From Limnanthes douglasii subsp. nivea (Eukaryota; Streptophyta; Magnoliopsida; Brassicales; Limnanthaceae), in the NCBI GenBank assembly GCA_036936605.1, contig JAUPFV010000004.1, forward strand, positions 142,768,973 to 142,832,972: 64,000 nucleotides of DNA, given 5' to 3'. The notes under the pieces were generated by a model, which was not told where the DNA came from, ran no database searches, and saw only the letters and a program-made list of their open reading frames with translations. Shown here one piece after another: positions 35,305 through 45,273 of this stretch (its first letter is position 1; each line of letters opens with the position of its first letter). The position numbers and the translations under genes are program-made.

Positions 35305-36678
35305 GTGTTGATCCCAATTGAAGAGGTTGAAACACACTGTTTGGAAGAAGGCAAAAGTGTCAAGATAGGGTCCAAGATGCCACCAATATTGAAACAAGAG
35401 ATGTTGAAATTTTTTAAAGACGATCAGCACGTTTTTGCTTGGTGCAATGCTGATGTTACTGGATTTCCATCAGAGGTGATATCCCATCACCTATCTGTCC
35501 GGAGAGATGTGGCACCAGTGGTTCAAAAGAGAAGAGCTTTCTCGAAAGAAAAGGCTGATGTCATAGTACAAGAGGTTGACAGACTCACAAAGATGGGGCA
35601 TATTAAAGAATCTCAATATCCTTTGTGGACTGCAAATCCTGTCCTGGTGAAGAAGAAAAATGGCAAGTGGCGCATGTGCATTGACTTCACAGATCTTAAT
35701 AGAGCTTGCCCAAAAGATTTGTATCCGGTTCCCCGGATAGATCAGTTAGTAGACTCTACTTCTGGGAACAAACTGCTCTCCTTCATGGATGCCTTCTCCG
35801 GGTACAATCAGATCCAAGTAGATCCAAAAGATCAAGAACATACCACGTTTGTCACTGATAGGGGTCTACATTGCTACAAGGTGATGCCCTTTGGCTTGAA
35901 AAATGCTGGGGCTACTTATCAAAGGTTAGTCAACAAGGCATTTGCTGATCAAATTGGAAGAAATATGGAGGTTTACATTGACGATATGATGGTGAAAAGC
36001 GTGGATGAGCAGTTGCACTTGTCTGATCTCCAAGAAACTTTTGCCAACTTGGCAAAAGTGAATTTAAAACTAAACCCTGAAAAGTGTGTATTTGGAGTGC
36101 AGTCCGGGAAGTTCTTAGGGTATATCATAAGTGAGCATGGAATAAAGCCCGACCCGGACCAACTCAATGCCTTATTCCAGATGGAGCCTCCTCGAAACAT
36201 TAAAGAAGTACAGCGATTAACGGGGAGATTAGCTGCCTTGAACAGATTCATCTCCAGGTCTTCGGACATGTGTGCTCCATTCTTTCAAACTTTGAAGGGT
36301 GCAAAAGGGTTCGAATGGACCCCGCAGTGTGGTGAGGCATTCGATGAAATCAAGAAACATCTCTCCTCTCCTAAAACTTTGTTCAAACCAGTTGACGGGG
36401 AGACTCTTATTGTGTATATGGCCGTTTCAAGTTGTGCCATCAGTGCTGTGTTGGTAAGAGAGGTCGATGGTTGTCCTTACCCAGTGTACTACATCAGCAA
36501 AAGCTTGATTGATGCTGAGAGGCGTTACTTGAAACTCGAAAAACTGGCATTGGCTCTGGTAATAGCTGCAAGAAAAATGAGGCCTTACTTCCAGGCTCAT
36601 CCTATCGTCGTCCGGACATCTTTCCCTTTAAAGAATGTCCTTCAAAAAGCAGACATTTCAATCAGAATGACGAAGTGA
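35305..36678 (+). CDS. pol: Reverse transcriptase and RNase H
   Basis: The frame is continuous with protease across the TAG; the true coding start is probably 35245, after the stop. RT motifs run in order: GHIKESQYPLWTANPVLVKKK, MCIDFTDLNRACPKD, FMDAFSGYNQI, MPFGLKNAGATYQR and the catalytic YIDDMMVKS (35974-35985), then FLGYIISEHGI. The Ty3-type RNase H follows, with YISKSLIDAERRYLKLEKLALALV. The frame ends in TGA (36676-36678) just after IRMTK; the next frame, in phase, continues SVELGDFDI. In relatives a Trp normally stands here, so this is a nonsense lesion. Confidence 0.95.
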   Translation: MLIPIEEVETHCLEEGKSVKIGSKMPPILKQEMLKFFKDDQHVFAWCNADVTGFPSEVISHHLSVRRDVAPVVQKRRAFSKEKADVIVQEVDRLTKMGHIKESQYPLWTANPVLVKKKNGKWRMCIDFTDLNRACPKDLYPVPRIDQLVDSTSGNKLLSFMDAFSGYNQIQVDPKDQEHTTFVTDRGLHCYKVMPFGLKNAGATYQRLVNKAFADQIGRNMEVYIDDMMVKSVDEQLHLSDLQETFANLAKVNLKLNPEKCVFGVQSGKFLGYIISEHGIKPDPDQLNALFQMEPPRNIKEVQRLTGRLAALNRFISRSSDMCAPFFQTLKGAKGFEWTPQCGEAFDEIKKHLSSPKTLFKPVDGETLIVYMAVSSCAISAVLVREVDGCPYPVYYISKSLIDAERRYLKLEKLALALVIAARKMRPYFQAHPIVVRTSFPLKNVLQKADISIRMTK

Positions 36679-36681
36679 TCA

Positions 36682-38532
36682 GTGGAGTTGGGGGACTTCG
36701 ACATAGACTTTGCCCCCCGAACAGCAGTAAAAGCCCAAGCTGTGGCTGATTTTTTGGTTGAATTCCACTCCAATAGGGATTCAGAGCAACCTACTAATTC
36801 AAAAGACAAGAAAGTGTGGATTGTCCGAACAGACGGAGGGTCTAGCACCATGGGATGTGGGGCAGGAATATGTCTCACTTCCCCATATGGGGACAGCATG
36901 TACCAAGCTATTTGTTTTGCTTTCAGGGCGTCTAATAACGAGTCCGAATACGAAGCAGCTATAGCTGGGTTGAAATTGGCCCACATCTGTGGGGCTAAAA
37001 GGGTCAAGCTTCTGAGTGACTCCCAGTTACTTGTCCACCATGCATTAGGCCAATCTGAGGCTAGAAAGGAACAGTTGGTAAAATATTTACTCCTCCTCAA
37101 AAATGAAGCGCTAAAGTTTAAAGCTGTTGTCTATGAGCACATTCCCCGAGCAGAAAATGAATTAGCAGATTCATTGGCAACAATAGCATATACGGAGTCC
37201 TACCCATGGATCCATGTGCTTGAAAGCCCTTCTATTCAACTTAGTGAGGGTGGAAAAGAGGAAGTTTTTGAAATACAAGTGAATCGGCCTCAAGACTGGA
37301 GGTCTCCTTTCATGCAATATCTGTCCGATGGTATTATACCTTCAGATAAGTCACAAGCCAGAACATTGAAACACAAGGCTCGTGGTTTCATTATGTTGAG
37401 AGAAGTGTTGTATAAAAAATCCTATAGTAAACCTCTCCTACGTTGTTTAGGAGATCACGAGTCACAAGTGGTCCTCTCCGAATTGCATGATGGTGAGGGA
37501 TCAGCCCATTGTGGGTTCAGAGCTTTAACAAGAAGAGTGTTACTCTCCGGATACTATTGGCCATCAATCATGAAAGATGCTAAGGAGCTGGTAAGAAGAT
37601 GTGACCCAAGCCAGAGGTACAACAATGAAATTCATGTACCAGCCATTCCTTTGGAGTCGATTTCTGAGCCCATCCCTTTTGCTCGATGGGGATTGGACTT
37701 GGTTGGGCCTCTCCCTGTGGCGTCCGGAGGGCGTAAAACTATAATTGTAGCCATTGACTACTTCTCGAAGTGGATAGAAGCAGCTCCCCTGGCAGGGACA
37801 ACATCAAAAGCTGTCATAAAATTCATTCTGTCCAATATATGTTGCAGATTTGGTGTCCCAAAAAAGATAACAACAGACAATGGGCCACAGTTTGACAACA
37901 GAGAGATAGAAAGCTTATGTGCCTCAAGGGGTATACAGCACTGCTTTTCTTCACCTTTTCACCCACAAGCCAATGGGCAGGTTGAAGTGGCTAATAGAAC
38001 TATACTGTCCGGGTTAAAGAAAAAATTGGAAGGGGCTGCTGGGAAGTGGCCTAGTTATCTACAAGAAGTCTTGTGGGCCTACCGGACAACACCTGGGGCT
38101 GCAACACAAGAATCTCCCTTTGCCTTGGTCTATGGGATGGATTCAGTAGCCCCCATAGAGAAGACACTTCCTTCCTTTCGTGTTCACAACTTCTCCGGAC
38201 ACGCTAATGAAATGGCAATTAGAAATCAGCTTGATTGGATAGAAGAAAGAAGGGTTAAAGCCCACCTTAGAATTGCACACTATCAGAGCCTGATGAGAAG
38301 CAGGTTTGCTTCTAAAATTAAAAGAAGAGATTTCCAGCCCGGGGACAAAGTATTGAGAAAGGTCTTCTTGCATACTAAGGAAAAGCTCTTCGGAAAACTG
38401 GCCCCAACTTGGGAGGGTCTGTATACTATAATCGAAAGAATCAAGCCTGGGACTTATTGGTTGGAAGACAAAGATGGCAGGGTTTTAACTCACCCTTGGA
38501 ATATTGAACACCTTCGAATGTACTTGGAATAA
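36682..38532 (+). CDS. pol: Archaeal-type second RNase H and integrase
   Basis: Residues about 45-175 are a second RNase H domain (VRTDGGSS, SNNESEYEA, LLSDSQLL, ELADSLA: acidic residues in the expected order), a hallmark of Tat elements. Integrase follows: a zinc domain around LHDGEGSAHCG, whose second CXXC cysteine is replaced by Ser (CDPSQRY), and a DDE core with LDLVGPLP, TTDNGPQF and GQVEVANR. The C-terminal domain has KVLRKVF...GKLAPTWEGLYTI and ends HLRMYLE. No chromodomain is present. The frame is intact to its own TAA. Confidence 0.95.
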   Translation: MELGDFDIDFAPRTAVKAQAVADFLVEFHSNRDSEQPTNSKDKKVWIVRTDGGSSTMGCGAGICLTSPYGDSMYQAICFAFRASNNESEYEAAIAGLKLAHICGAKRVKLLSDSQLLVHHALGQSEARKEQLVKYLLLLKNEALKFKAVVYEHIPRAENELADSLATIAYTESYPWIHVLESPSIQLSEGGKEEVFEIQVNRPQDWRSPFMQYLSDGIIPSDKSQARTLKHKARGFIMLREVLYKKSYSKPLLRCLGDHESQVVLSELHDGEGSAHCGFRALTRRVLLSGYYWPSIMKDAKELVRRCDPSQRYNNEIHVPAIPLESISEPIPFARWGLDLVGPLPVASGGRKTIIVAIDYFSKWIEAAPLAGTTSKAVIKFILSNICCRFGVPKKITTDNGPQFDNREIESLCASRGIQHCFSSPFHPQANGQVEVANRTILSGLKKKLEGAAGKWPSYLQEVLWAYRTTPGAATQESPFALVYGMDSVAPIEKTLPSFRVHNFSGHANEMAIRNQLDWIEERRVKAHLRIAHYQSLMRSRFASKIKRRDFQPGDKVLRKVFLHTKEKLFGKLAPTWEGLYTIIERIKPGTYWLEDKDGRVLTHPWNIEHLRMYLE

Positions 38533-38994
38533 CACTTGTGTAAATATTTACTTGTTTAAACATCCATGTAAATATTTGGGGGCATACCTTCCCCTCTTCG
38601 GTGGCACGGAGAGTTTGCAATAAAATTTGATGCCTTCTTCAATAATTTTCTAAGTATTTTCAAAATTCTGTCTCTTGTCATACTACCCGTACTGAAAGGT
38701 CTAAGGGCTATTTAAACTCTAGCTGGAGAGTCTTAATACTCTCACAATGCAATAAAGCTACTTAAACTCCAGCTATTTAAACAAAAACAAATAATGAAAG
38801 AAGATGATGGTTGAGCAAAATAAAAACATTCATTCAACAAACTTAAAATTGCCTTGGCCTTCCAAGGACTTTTGAACAAGTTAGGATACAGCACAAAAAA
38901 TTTGTCCGAATAGTACGGACACCATCACAAAAAGAGTGCCTTGGCCTTCCAAGGACTTTAGTTTGAATGAAAAATAAACAAAATAAACTATAAA
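38533..38994. other. Intergenic spacer between pol and the antisense gene, with possible polyadenylation site
   Basis: AATAAA at 38619-38624, 87 bp after the pol stop, could terminate the sense transcript or lie in the antisense 3' region. An exact 22-bp word (GCCTTGGCCTTCCAAGGACT plus TT) occurs at 38851 and 38938, 87 bp apart. Each copy is itself an imperfect hairpin (CCTTGG...CCAAGG). Confidence 0.6.
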
Positions 38995-40523
38995 TTAAGG
39001 CTGAGCCTTTGAAGATGGCTCGCCCTCATCTGCTTTCTTGCCCTTGATGTCGCTCCTCTCTTCGACTATCTTCTTACCCTTGGGATCAATCTCTTCTTCA
39101 CCTGGGCTCTCTCCGGTTTCCTCTTCATTATCAGATGAGGACTCGCCGGAATATCCCTCTTCAACCATAGTATAATATGGAAGGTCATCATCATCCACAT
39201 AGCGCCATAAGTCCCCCAGTCTCCTCTTCGGGAATTTTTCGTGAAACAGGAGGACCATATCAGACTTCACCCTTTGAATCATTAGCTCCTCGCTTTGTAT
39301 CATCTCCCTGGCATAGGCGTTGATCTTGGCCTTGATTGTGGCCTCTTGGTCCCTCACCAAAGCAGATTTCTCTTCAGTAGCCTGAGTCACTGCATTTTCT
39401 AAAGCAATCTTGTCAGTGGTCAGGTTGGTGATAAGCTTCTCCTTTGCTGCAGTTTCTCCCCTTGAGGTTGTCAGGTCCTTCTCCATACCGGACAGCTTAT
39501 CCTGAAGATCTTTTATGGTCTGCTCTAGGGTGACAACTTTTGTGTTGCTCTCACCATGACTCCTCTTCAGCTCCTCGTGTGCTTCCTTAAGTAAATCAGC
39601 ATTGGTAGTAGCAATACGGAGGTCTTCGGACAGCTTATCCTTCTCAGACTTGAGGTCTTTAATGGTGTCTGCTTGACTCCGGACTTGTCTTTCCAGTGTA
39701 AGAACTGGCTGCACATTACTGAGCAGAGAATGGGCAATAGTGTCCTTCTCACTAGAAACCATGAAAGTCTTATCGTTAAAGTTGACCGTATTGGAGCTGC
39801 TCGGCGGGACGTAGGGCCCTGCGAACTCGTCTCTGGGTAGGCCAAGAAAATATTCACCAAGTCCACCCAGACCGGTGATGTCTACTTCATCCAAGTTGAG
39901 CTCTCCCCCCTCAACTTCATCAGTGAGAAACTCTCTGGGGATCTCTTCGGCCAGCGTTGGATCAGAAGGGCCTGTGGGAAAAGAGGGCTCCGGATCCCGG
40001 AGAGCGAGCTCATCTCCTTGTGAAGTCTTTTTCTTCTTGACTACCCGGTCAGCGCTTTCACTTGCTTGCTTGCGAGTCCTCTTGGGAGCCCTTGGAGGTT
40101 TTGGAAGGTCTACTTCCTGCTTCTCGGTCTCCTGCTCCACCACCTGCAAGAGGGTTGCATCAATTTGAACCTGGGCCGGCCCCTCCGGGTCTGTTGGGGC
40201 ATCCTTCTCAGCATTACTCACCACTTGTTTGCCTTTCCTCTTCTTTCCTTTCATCTTTCTCGGGGCTTTAGCCCGGGCAGGCAGGTAGAGGGTCCCATCC
40301 AGTTCGTGGGACCTCCTAAGCACAATGTCTTCATCAGGCAGGGTGGTGAGCTCCTCCCAATTAGGTCACTCCGACCTGTTGTGTTCCACAGGTGAGACCT
40401 TGCTAGATATCCAGGGGTGAAGGCCTTGTGAAATCGATTCTCCCAGTTCTCTGCAGCCCATGCATTGATTTTGCCACAGGTAGTCTGTCCGGCCTTCAGG
40501 TAGTCCCCGAACTCCTTTGGCAG
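38995..40523 (-). CDS. Antisense accessory gene, exon 2 (coiled coil), with an in-frame stop
   Basis: Second exon of the antisense gene. Starting at 40523, just after a TTTTAACAGAG acceptor, the frame joins exon 1 in phase (codon split 1+2). It runs RTDYLW, then SPVEHNRSE, and meets TGA at 40368-40366 (codon 505 of the joined frame). The frame then continues, open, to 38995. It encodes a basic nuclear-signal-like stretch (RVVKKKK), an acidic part, a long coiled coil (about 39.2-39.75 kb; TIKDLKSEKDKLSEDL...), and an acidic, Lys-rich tail. The coiled coil suggests self-association. Function is unknown; related antisense genes are reported in Tat elements such as Grande. Confidence 0.8.
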
Positions 40524-40621
40524 CTCTGTTAAAACAAAAGAGAAATTGGTTAATACAAACTTAACTTAAAGAAAAAAGAGAAAAGAGAGATACGGACAGA
40601 GACTCAAGTTAAGGAACTTAC

Positions 40622-41978
40622 GATCACTCCTCCACCTACTCCTGAGGAGGCTTGGGTTCTCTCCGACCTTAATTTTCTTGCCATTTTCCCATGAGCCACT
40701 GACAAACAAGAATTGGCTCCTCCAATTACTCTCCGATTCCAGGAGATCATCGACAACTTTGAGATCGTTCCCCTTGTTAAAATGGTAGAAGGGGAACTGA
40801 TGATGCTTGCACAGGTTGGCCACTGCTGCGAACTCTTCCATAGGAAGAGGAATCCCTGATAACCTAGACGCCATAATACATGACATTAAGGTGAACCAAC
40901 CATTGGGGCTTAGCTGTGTTGGGCAGAGCTTGACCAGGTGGAAGTAGCGCACGATCTCCGAGTCTAGTGGGAACCTGAGCCCCCAGTTAAATAGCTCCGT
41001 AAAGAAGACTATCTCGTTTCGTTTACAGTCCATTGGGGTCTCCGGATCAATGGGGATCCTTATCTTCACGTTTTCAGGGATCCCCCATTTTGTGCGTATT
41101 CTACCCAGATCAGAAGTATGGATGAATGCGTACTTTGTCTTTTGCAAGGCCAAGAGGTACTTAATCTCGACTTTGTGGAAGCATGGCCCCACTCTCCCCT
41201 CAAGGCACTCCGGCAGGTCCGGATGCCTCAGATACAAATTTTCTTTCCCCTTTTTGGCAACAGCAAGAGTGGTATCAGCCTGTCCGGAGGACTCAGACTC
41301 AAAGGGGACCTCTTCAGTAGAGTCCTCTATTCTCTCCTCCATAATTGTTGGAGGGACTTCTATGGAAATGGTTCGGGGAGGATTGAAGCTTGGCGTAGCT
41401 TGCCCTCCGGACTGTTGACTGCCCGTATTTATCTGACTTCTCACCTCAAGTTGAGTTTCTGAGGTAGAAGATTCTCTGGGGGGTACTGGACTGCTGGCCT
41501 CCGGACCGGACGGCCTCTCCCGGTGAGCTCTAATGGGTGCCCCAGACCCAGATTCACTATTTTTTGCCCCCGGTTTCGAGGGAGTATTTTTAGAGGTTAG
41601 CCCCTTGACTAACCGGCTTGGCCTTTTGATGACTAACTTCTCCGGGGAATGGTCAGAGTCAGACCCCATGGCAATAAAAGATGATTTTTTCCTGACGCTT
41701 GTAGCGGTGACTCCTGGTTCAACGGCAGATATTGACTCCTGAACTGAGGAACCAGATACTATGGGAGAAAGGGTAGATTGAAAGAGCTTTTTGGGCTTGG
41801 TACCTTTTGAAGAGGATGAGCCTCTATCAGATTCTGCAACAGAGGAGGTTGGTTTCTCAACAGGCGACGATGGTAGCCCTGCTGCCAGTCGTTTTTCCTT
41901 CTCGACCCTTTGTGCTTTCTCCAACTCCGAAAGGTTGAGCCAACCGCCTTTGATCAATGTTGTTCTTGCTGTAAACAT
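40622..41978 (-). CDS. Antisense accessory gene, exon 1 (Transposase_28-like domain)
   Basis: First exon of a gene running against gag-pol. The N-terminal half is Ser/Pro/Thr-rich and likely disordered. Residues about 265-445 contain WGIPENVKIRIP, FFTELFNWGLRFPLDSEIV, PTQLSPNGWFTLMSCIMASRLSGIP and WRSQFLFVSGSW, the pattern of the 'putative gypsy type transposon' (Transposase_28) family, whose biochemical role is not known. The exon ends at GATC followed by the donor GTAAGTT (40621-40615). The intron is 98 bp (40524-40621). The ATG at 41978 follows a good acceptor-like TTTTATGTTTACAG, so an upstream exon cannot be excluded. Confidence 0.82.
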
Positions 41979-42082
41979 AAAACAGCCAAGGAAGTTTTTG
42001 TTCTAGAGAGATAAAGCTCTGGGTGAAATTGCAGAGTAAAATTTGAGAGAGATAGTGAAAACAATGAAAAATGAATGAGAAT

Positions 42083-42090
42083 TTATAGTA
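42083..42090 (-). promoter_or_regulatory. TATA-like box for the antisense gene
   Basis: On the minus strand ACTATAAATTCTC lies about 105 bp upstream of the ATG at 41978, a normal plant spacing for TATA, start site and leader. It is inside the element but outside the LTR, so the antisense gene could be transcribed independently of the LTR promoter. Confidence 0.5.
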
Positions 42091-42403
42091 AATGTGAAAA
42101 AAGGAGTTGATTCCTAGGAGAATCCGAAAAGTTGGGCAATGATTAAAAGACGGCGCTGATGTCACTATTGGCAATTAAAGAGGTTACTTGTTCAAGAAGG
42201 TGGTGCGAAATTCAAGGTGAAAAAACGGCTAGAGTGGCCAATCAGAAAGCGACACGTGTCCCACTAACTCTGGCAAAAATCGTTTGGAATTCGTAACGTT
42301 TAAATCTGTCCGAGTATACCCACAACTCTGTCCGGATTAAGAACCACTTCATGCAATCGGACTGTTTTTCAGTTCTTTGACAAGGACACTTGTTCAAACA
42401 TCT

Positions 42404-42413
42404 AAAAAAGGGG
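42404..42413 (+). other. Polypurine tract
   Basis: AAAAAAGGGG followed by CTCC immediately precedes the 3' LTR at 42418. It is the expected primer for plus-strand DNA synthesis. The four bases between tract and LTR are slightly unusual but tolerated in plant Gypsy elements. Confidence 0.75.
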
Positions 42414-42417
42414 CTCC

Positions 42418-42877
42418 TGATGAGTCCGAATTCAGCATGCTCCCCGGAAGGGCAAATCAGCCTAAGTCTCTCCGAATACCGGACAGGCTACAAGCATATA
42501 AATCGGACAGATCATTCGGACCGGACAGATCACTTCGAACACTGTAAACTTAAGGCTGTTCGAACTATGACTAAAGTACTAAAAAACCTAAACATTTCCT
42601 GACTAAGCTACCTGCCCTCCTGCTTAGAACTCATGGGTCTTTAAACATGACCCGGGTCCATTCAACATGACCCGAAAGCCCATAAGGGCCCAAACATCAC
42701 ACTATAAATACCCAACCACCAGCATTAACTATGGGTAAGAAAAATTAACTGCTACCAAGCTGCTTAATTATCTCTCCACCATTAAACACCCTTACACCAC
42801 CGTTAAACACCCTTACACCACCTTGAAACTCCACTTAAAATTACTAGCCTACCCTCAGGCGATTATTTTCCACACCA
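42418..42877 (+). repeat. 3' LTR of the Tat Gypsy element (460 bp)
   Basis: Same length as the 5' LTR and 457/460 identical (differences at 42595, 42686 and 42751). It is followed directly by the target duplication GTTAC (42878-42882). Confidence 0.97.
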
Positions 42878-43284
42878 GTTACGATTTTAACCTTTGACTA
42901 AATGCCTTGTTGGCATATAACTGAATTAAATGTATGGATCTTTCAGATGATATTGATTTTTAAAACTAGAATAAAGATGATGTATAATAAAAAAAGTTAT
43001 AGTATAATTCATCTAGTGGTGCCACGTAGGATAAAATATCAATTGAAGTTTTTTTTATGCCAACAAGACATTTAGTCAAACGAAAAAATCGTAACTAAAT
43101 TTGAAGGACTATTAGTCATACAAGTTTTAGCTGAGTATGATGTTACGTGACAATTTTACATTAATAGGGAGATGCGAGGACTAACTTTATCCAAACTGGA
43201 GACTACCACTAAACCTTGAAAACCGAAAGACTATATATCGCTAAAGTCAATCCAAAAACGAGTTAGCATTCAAACCTCTAACTA

Positions 43285-43725
43285 AACGACCAAATGGGAG
43301 ATAATTTTGTTGGTGGATTCGACTCCGTATGTAGATCTGTGGATGGTTTAATAGATCTATTATGAGAAATAGATGTAGTCGGAGTCATCTCTAAAATTGC
43401 ATAGCACGTTCTTCAAAAATTTAATTGATCATTATCAACTTTTAAACTTCAAATGAAAAAGTATCAAAAATATTTTAAATTTTTATCCAGTTTATCTTTT
43501 AACTGTTAATCAAATCCAACATTTGATATTAGACACGTACTTTAGTTTGTTTTGATATAAATTTTATACTCTATAATCATTTTAAATTTTAATCATGAAA
43601 ATATGGGAGCACACGTGAATATGAATAATATAATATGCAAAGTTTATATTTACAAAAATATAAAATATTTTGTATTATAATTAAAAGAACAGAATCTCTA
43701 TATTAATATTTTAACTGACGGTAAA
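43285..43725. other. AT-rich spacer between the foldback element and the LINE
   Basis: No gene. The first part may continue the LINE remnant that the foldback element interrupted, but I could not prove it. Confidence 0.4.
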
Positions 43726-44196
43726 ATTTTCATTATAATTTTCTTTAATAAAAGAATTTTTTTTAATCAAAGGAAACAATTTTATTAACTAATTGAAGAA
43801 TTACAAAATGGAGGGATCTAAAGTTAATTTTCCCAGAATTTAAGACAAAATGAAGTTGGAGCCAAAATTTCCCTCCAAAATCAAAGAGCTAGAATAATGA
43901 AAAGGCAGCAAATTTCCAAGCTTCTCAAGCACAATAATCAGCAAGCAATCTGCATCATTCTCCAACATCAACTTCTTCTTCTTCATTCATCTTAAGGCAC
44001 CATTCTTTGAGCTTTCTACAATCCATTGCTTTCCTATAAAATGAACAAAATCTAGCAGTACCATAGTTCAAGATTAATCACTTTGAAGATACCCCAATCT
44101 AATGCTTTCAAGGAATGAGATTGTAAGCAGTTTAGGAGGAGCATTGTGGTGCTGAAAATGAAGTTTTAGCTTACACTTTAGGGTCCATTTGGCAAG

Positions 44197-45273
44197 TCAA
44201 TCGGCTGCTTGGTTCTGGACCCTAGAAATGTGTTTTAGGCTCATATTCTTATCAAGAAATTTACGGCAGTAGCTTACATTAGGGTCTTCGAAGTCTGACT
44301 TTGAATTGTTTGTGAGCTGCTTGATCAGAATTAAGGAGTCAGACTCAGTGTCTACATGAGTCAAATTGTTCATGTAGCAAGCTGTTAAGCCCTGAAGCAT
44401 AGCCATAGTTTCTGCTTGAAGAGGAGTGGCTTTTCCAATCAAATTACCGTAGGCATGAGTAATATCACCATCACTGTTTTTGAAAAGGACACCAGTAGCA
44501 GATTGACCATTTGATGCACAAGAACCATCAACATTCATCTTGAGACGAGTTTGAACAGGAGGAAGCCATCTCAGGTACAACAACTTATCCTTCTTTTCAA
44601 TTGAACTACATCCCAGAATAACACCTGCATTGAAAGACTTCAACCAGTGCTTATGATTAAGGTTTCCAGAGACTTCAACACCTTTGATTATATTTATGAT
44701 GATATCAATAGCTTTGTTTACATTAAAATGAATTCCTTTATATTTTATAGAGTTTCTAGCTTTCCAAATCACCCAGCAAATAGCTTGGGGGACAAGGTGG
44801 GTAATATGAAAATTGGCTTTCGAAAACCAAAACCAACATCTTAACAGGTGATTGAGGATCATAGATCTTCTGATTTTGATTTTAAAAATGCAAGCAAACC
44901 AATTCCATATATGCCATGCAAACGAACAACTAACAAACAAGTGATTCTTTTCTTCACAATTATCACAGAACACATATTTAGAGGCCATACTAATATGATT
45001 CTTCATCACAATAAAGTCTAAGGGAATAAAGTTATGTATAAGTTTCCAGGTTATAAAAGAGAACTTCCTAGGGATTTTCGAGTTCCAAATATTCATGTAT
45101 AAGTTTGAGAAGTTGTGCTTAGTTCTTATACTCTCCCAAGTCTGCTTCAAGTTGAACTGTCTGCTCTTAGAAAGCTTCCAGCAAATGATATCTTCATTAT
45201 CAGTGATTTGAGTCTTATTGATCATCTGAATTCTATCATTTTCAATACTGTCTGTACTTAATTTAGAAACCAA
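44197..45273 (-). pseudogene. LINE ORF2 C-terminus: zf-RVT and RNase H-like domain
   Basis: A frameshift near 45265 separates it from RT. The first half matches zf-RVT (IPRKFSFITWKLIHNFIPL, CDNCEEKNHLFVSCSFAWHIWNW). The second half is an RNase H-like RVT_3 domain with MNVDGSCASN, LQAETMAML, TESDSLILI and RVQNQAAD. It stops at TGA (44199-44197) exactly where relatives have a Trp before LAK, and the same frame continues LAKWTLK, so this is a nonsense lesion near the end. Confidence 0.9.

Larger units (their letters stand above)
32370..42877 (+). mobile_element. Ty3/Gypsy LTR retrotransposon, Tat lineage, 10,508 bp
   Basis: Two 460-bp LTRs (TG...CA), exact 5-bp target duplication GTTAC (32365-32369 and 42878-42882), PBS, gag-protease-RT-RNaseH-second RNaseH-integrase, an antisense two-exon gene after pol, and a purine tract before the 3' LTR. 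The second (archaeal-type) RNase H, the antisense gene with a Transposase_28-like domain, and the lack of a chromodomain place it in the plant Tat clade, near Retand/Grande-type elements. The coding region carries one frameshift and three in-frame stops, and the antisense gene one stop. It is inserted inside a foldback element. Confidence 0.95.
32165..43284. mobile_element. Foldback/MITE-like element of about 600 bp, split by the Gypsy insertion
   Basis: Removing the Gypsy element leaves about 600 bp whose left arm (32165-32369 plus 42883 to about 42925) is the inverted complement of the right arm (about 43020-43284). The strongest match is GGTGGTAGTC...ATCCAGTTTGGATAAAGTTAGTC at 32248-32283 against 43165-43205. 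The match resumes across the insertion (TTTGACTAAATGcCTTGTTGGCAT), which shows the Gypsy entered the left arm. There is no coding capacity. Ends and target duplication are not certain, so the superfamily is open. Confidence 0.8.

Noticed and set aside
32903..38532. Minus-strand and shifted-frame ORFs inside gag-pol
   Set aside because: Shadows of the sense coding region; no motifs and no conservation pattern.
38619..38624. AATAAA as the proven end of the element transcript
   Set aside because: LTR retrotransposon RNA must end in the 3' LTR; this signal could only make a shorter side transcript, so it is listed as possible only.
39875..41742. Plus-strand ORFs opposite the antisense gene
   Set aside because: Shadows of the minus-strand gene, rich in Ser/Leu, with no recognisable domain and a third-position pattern that fits the minus frame.
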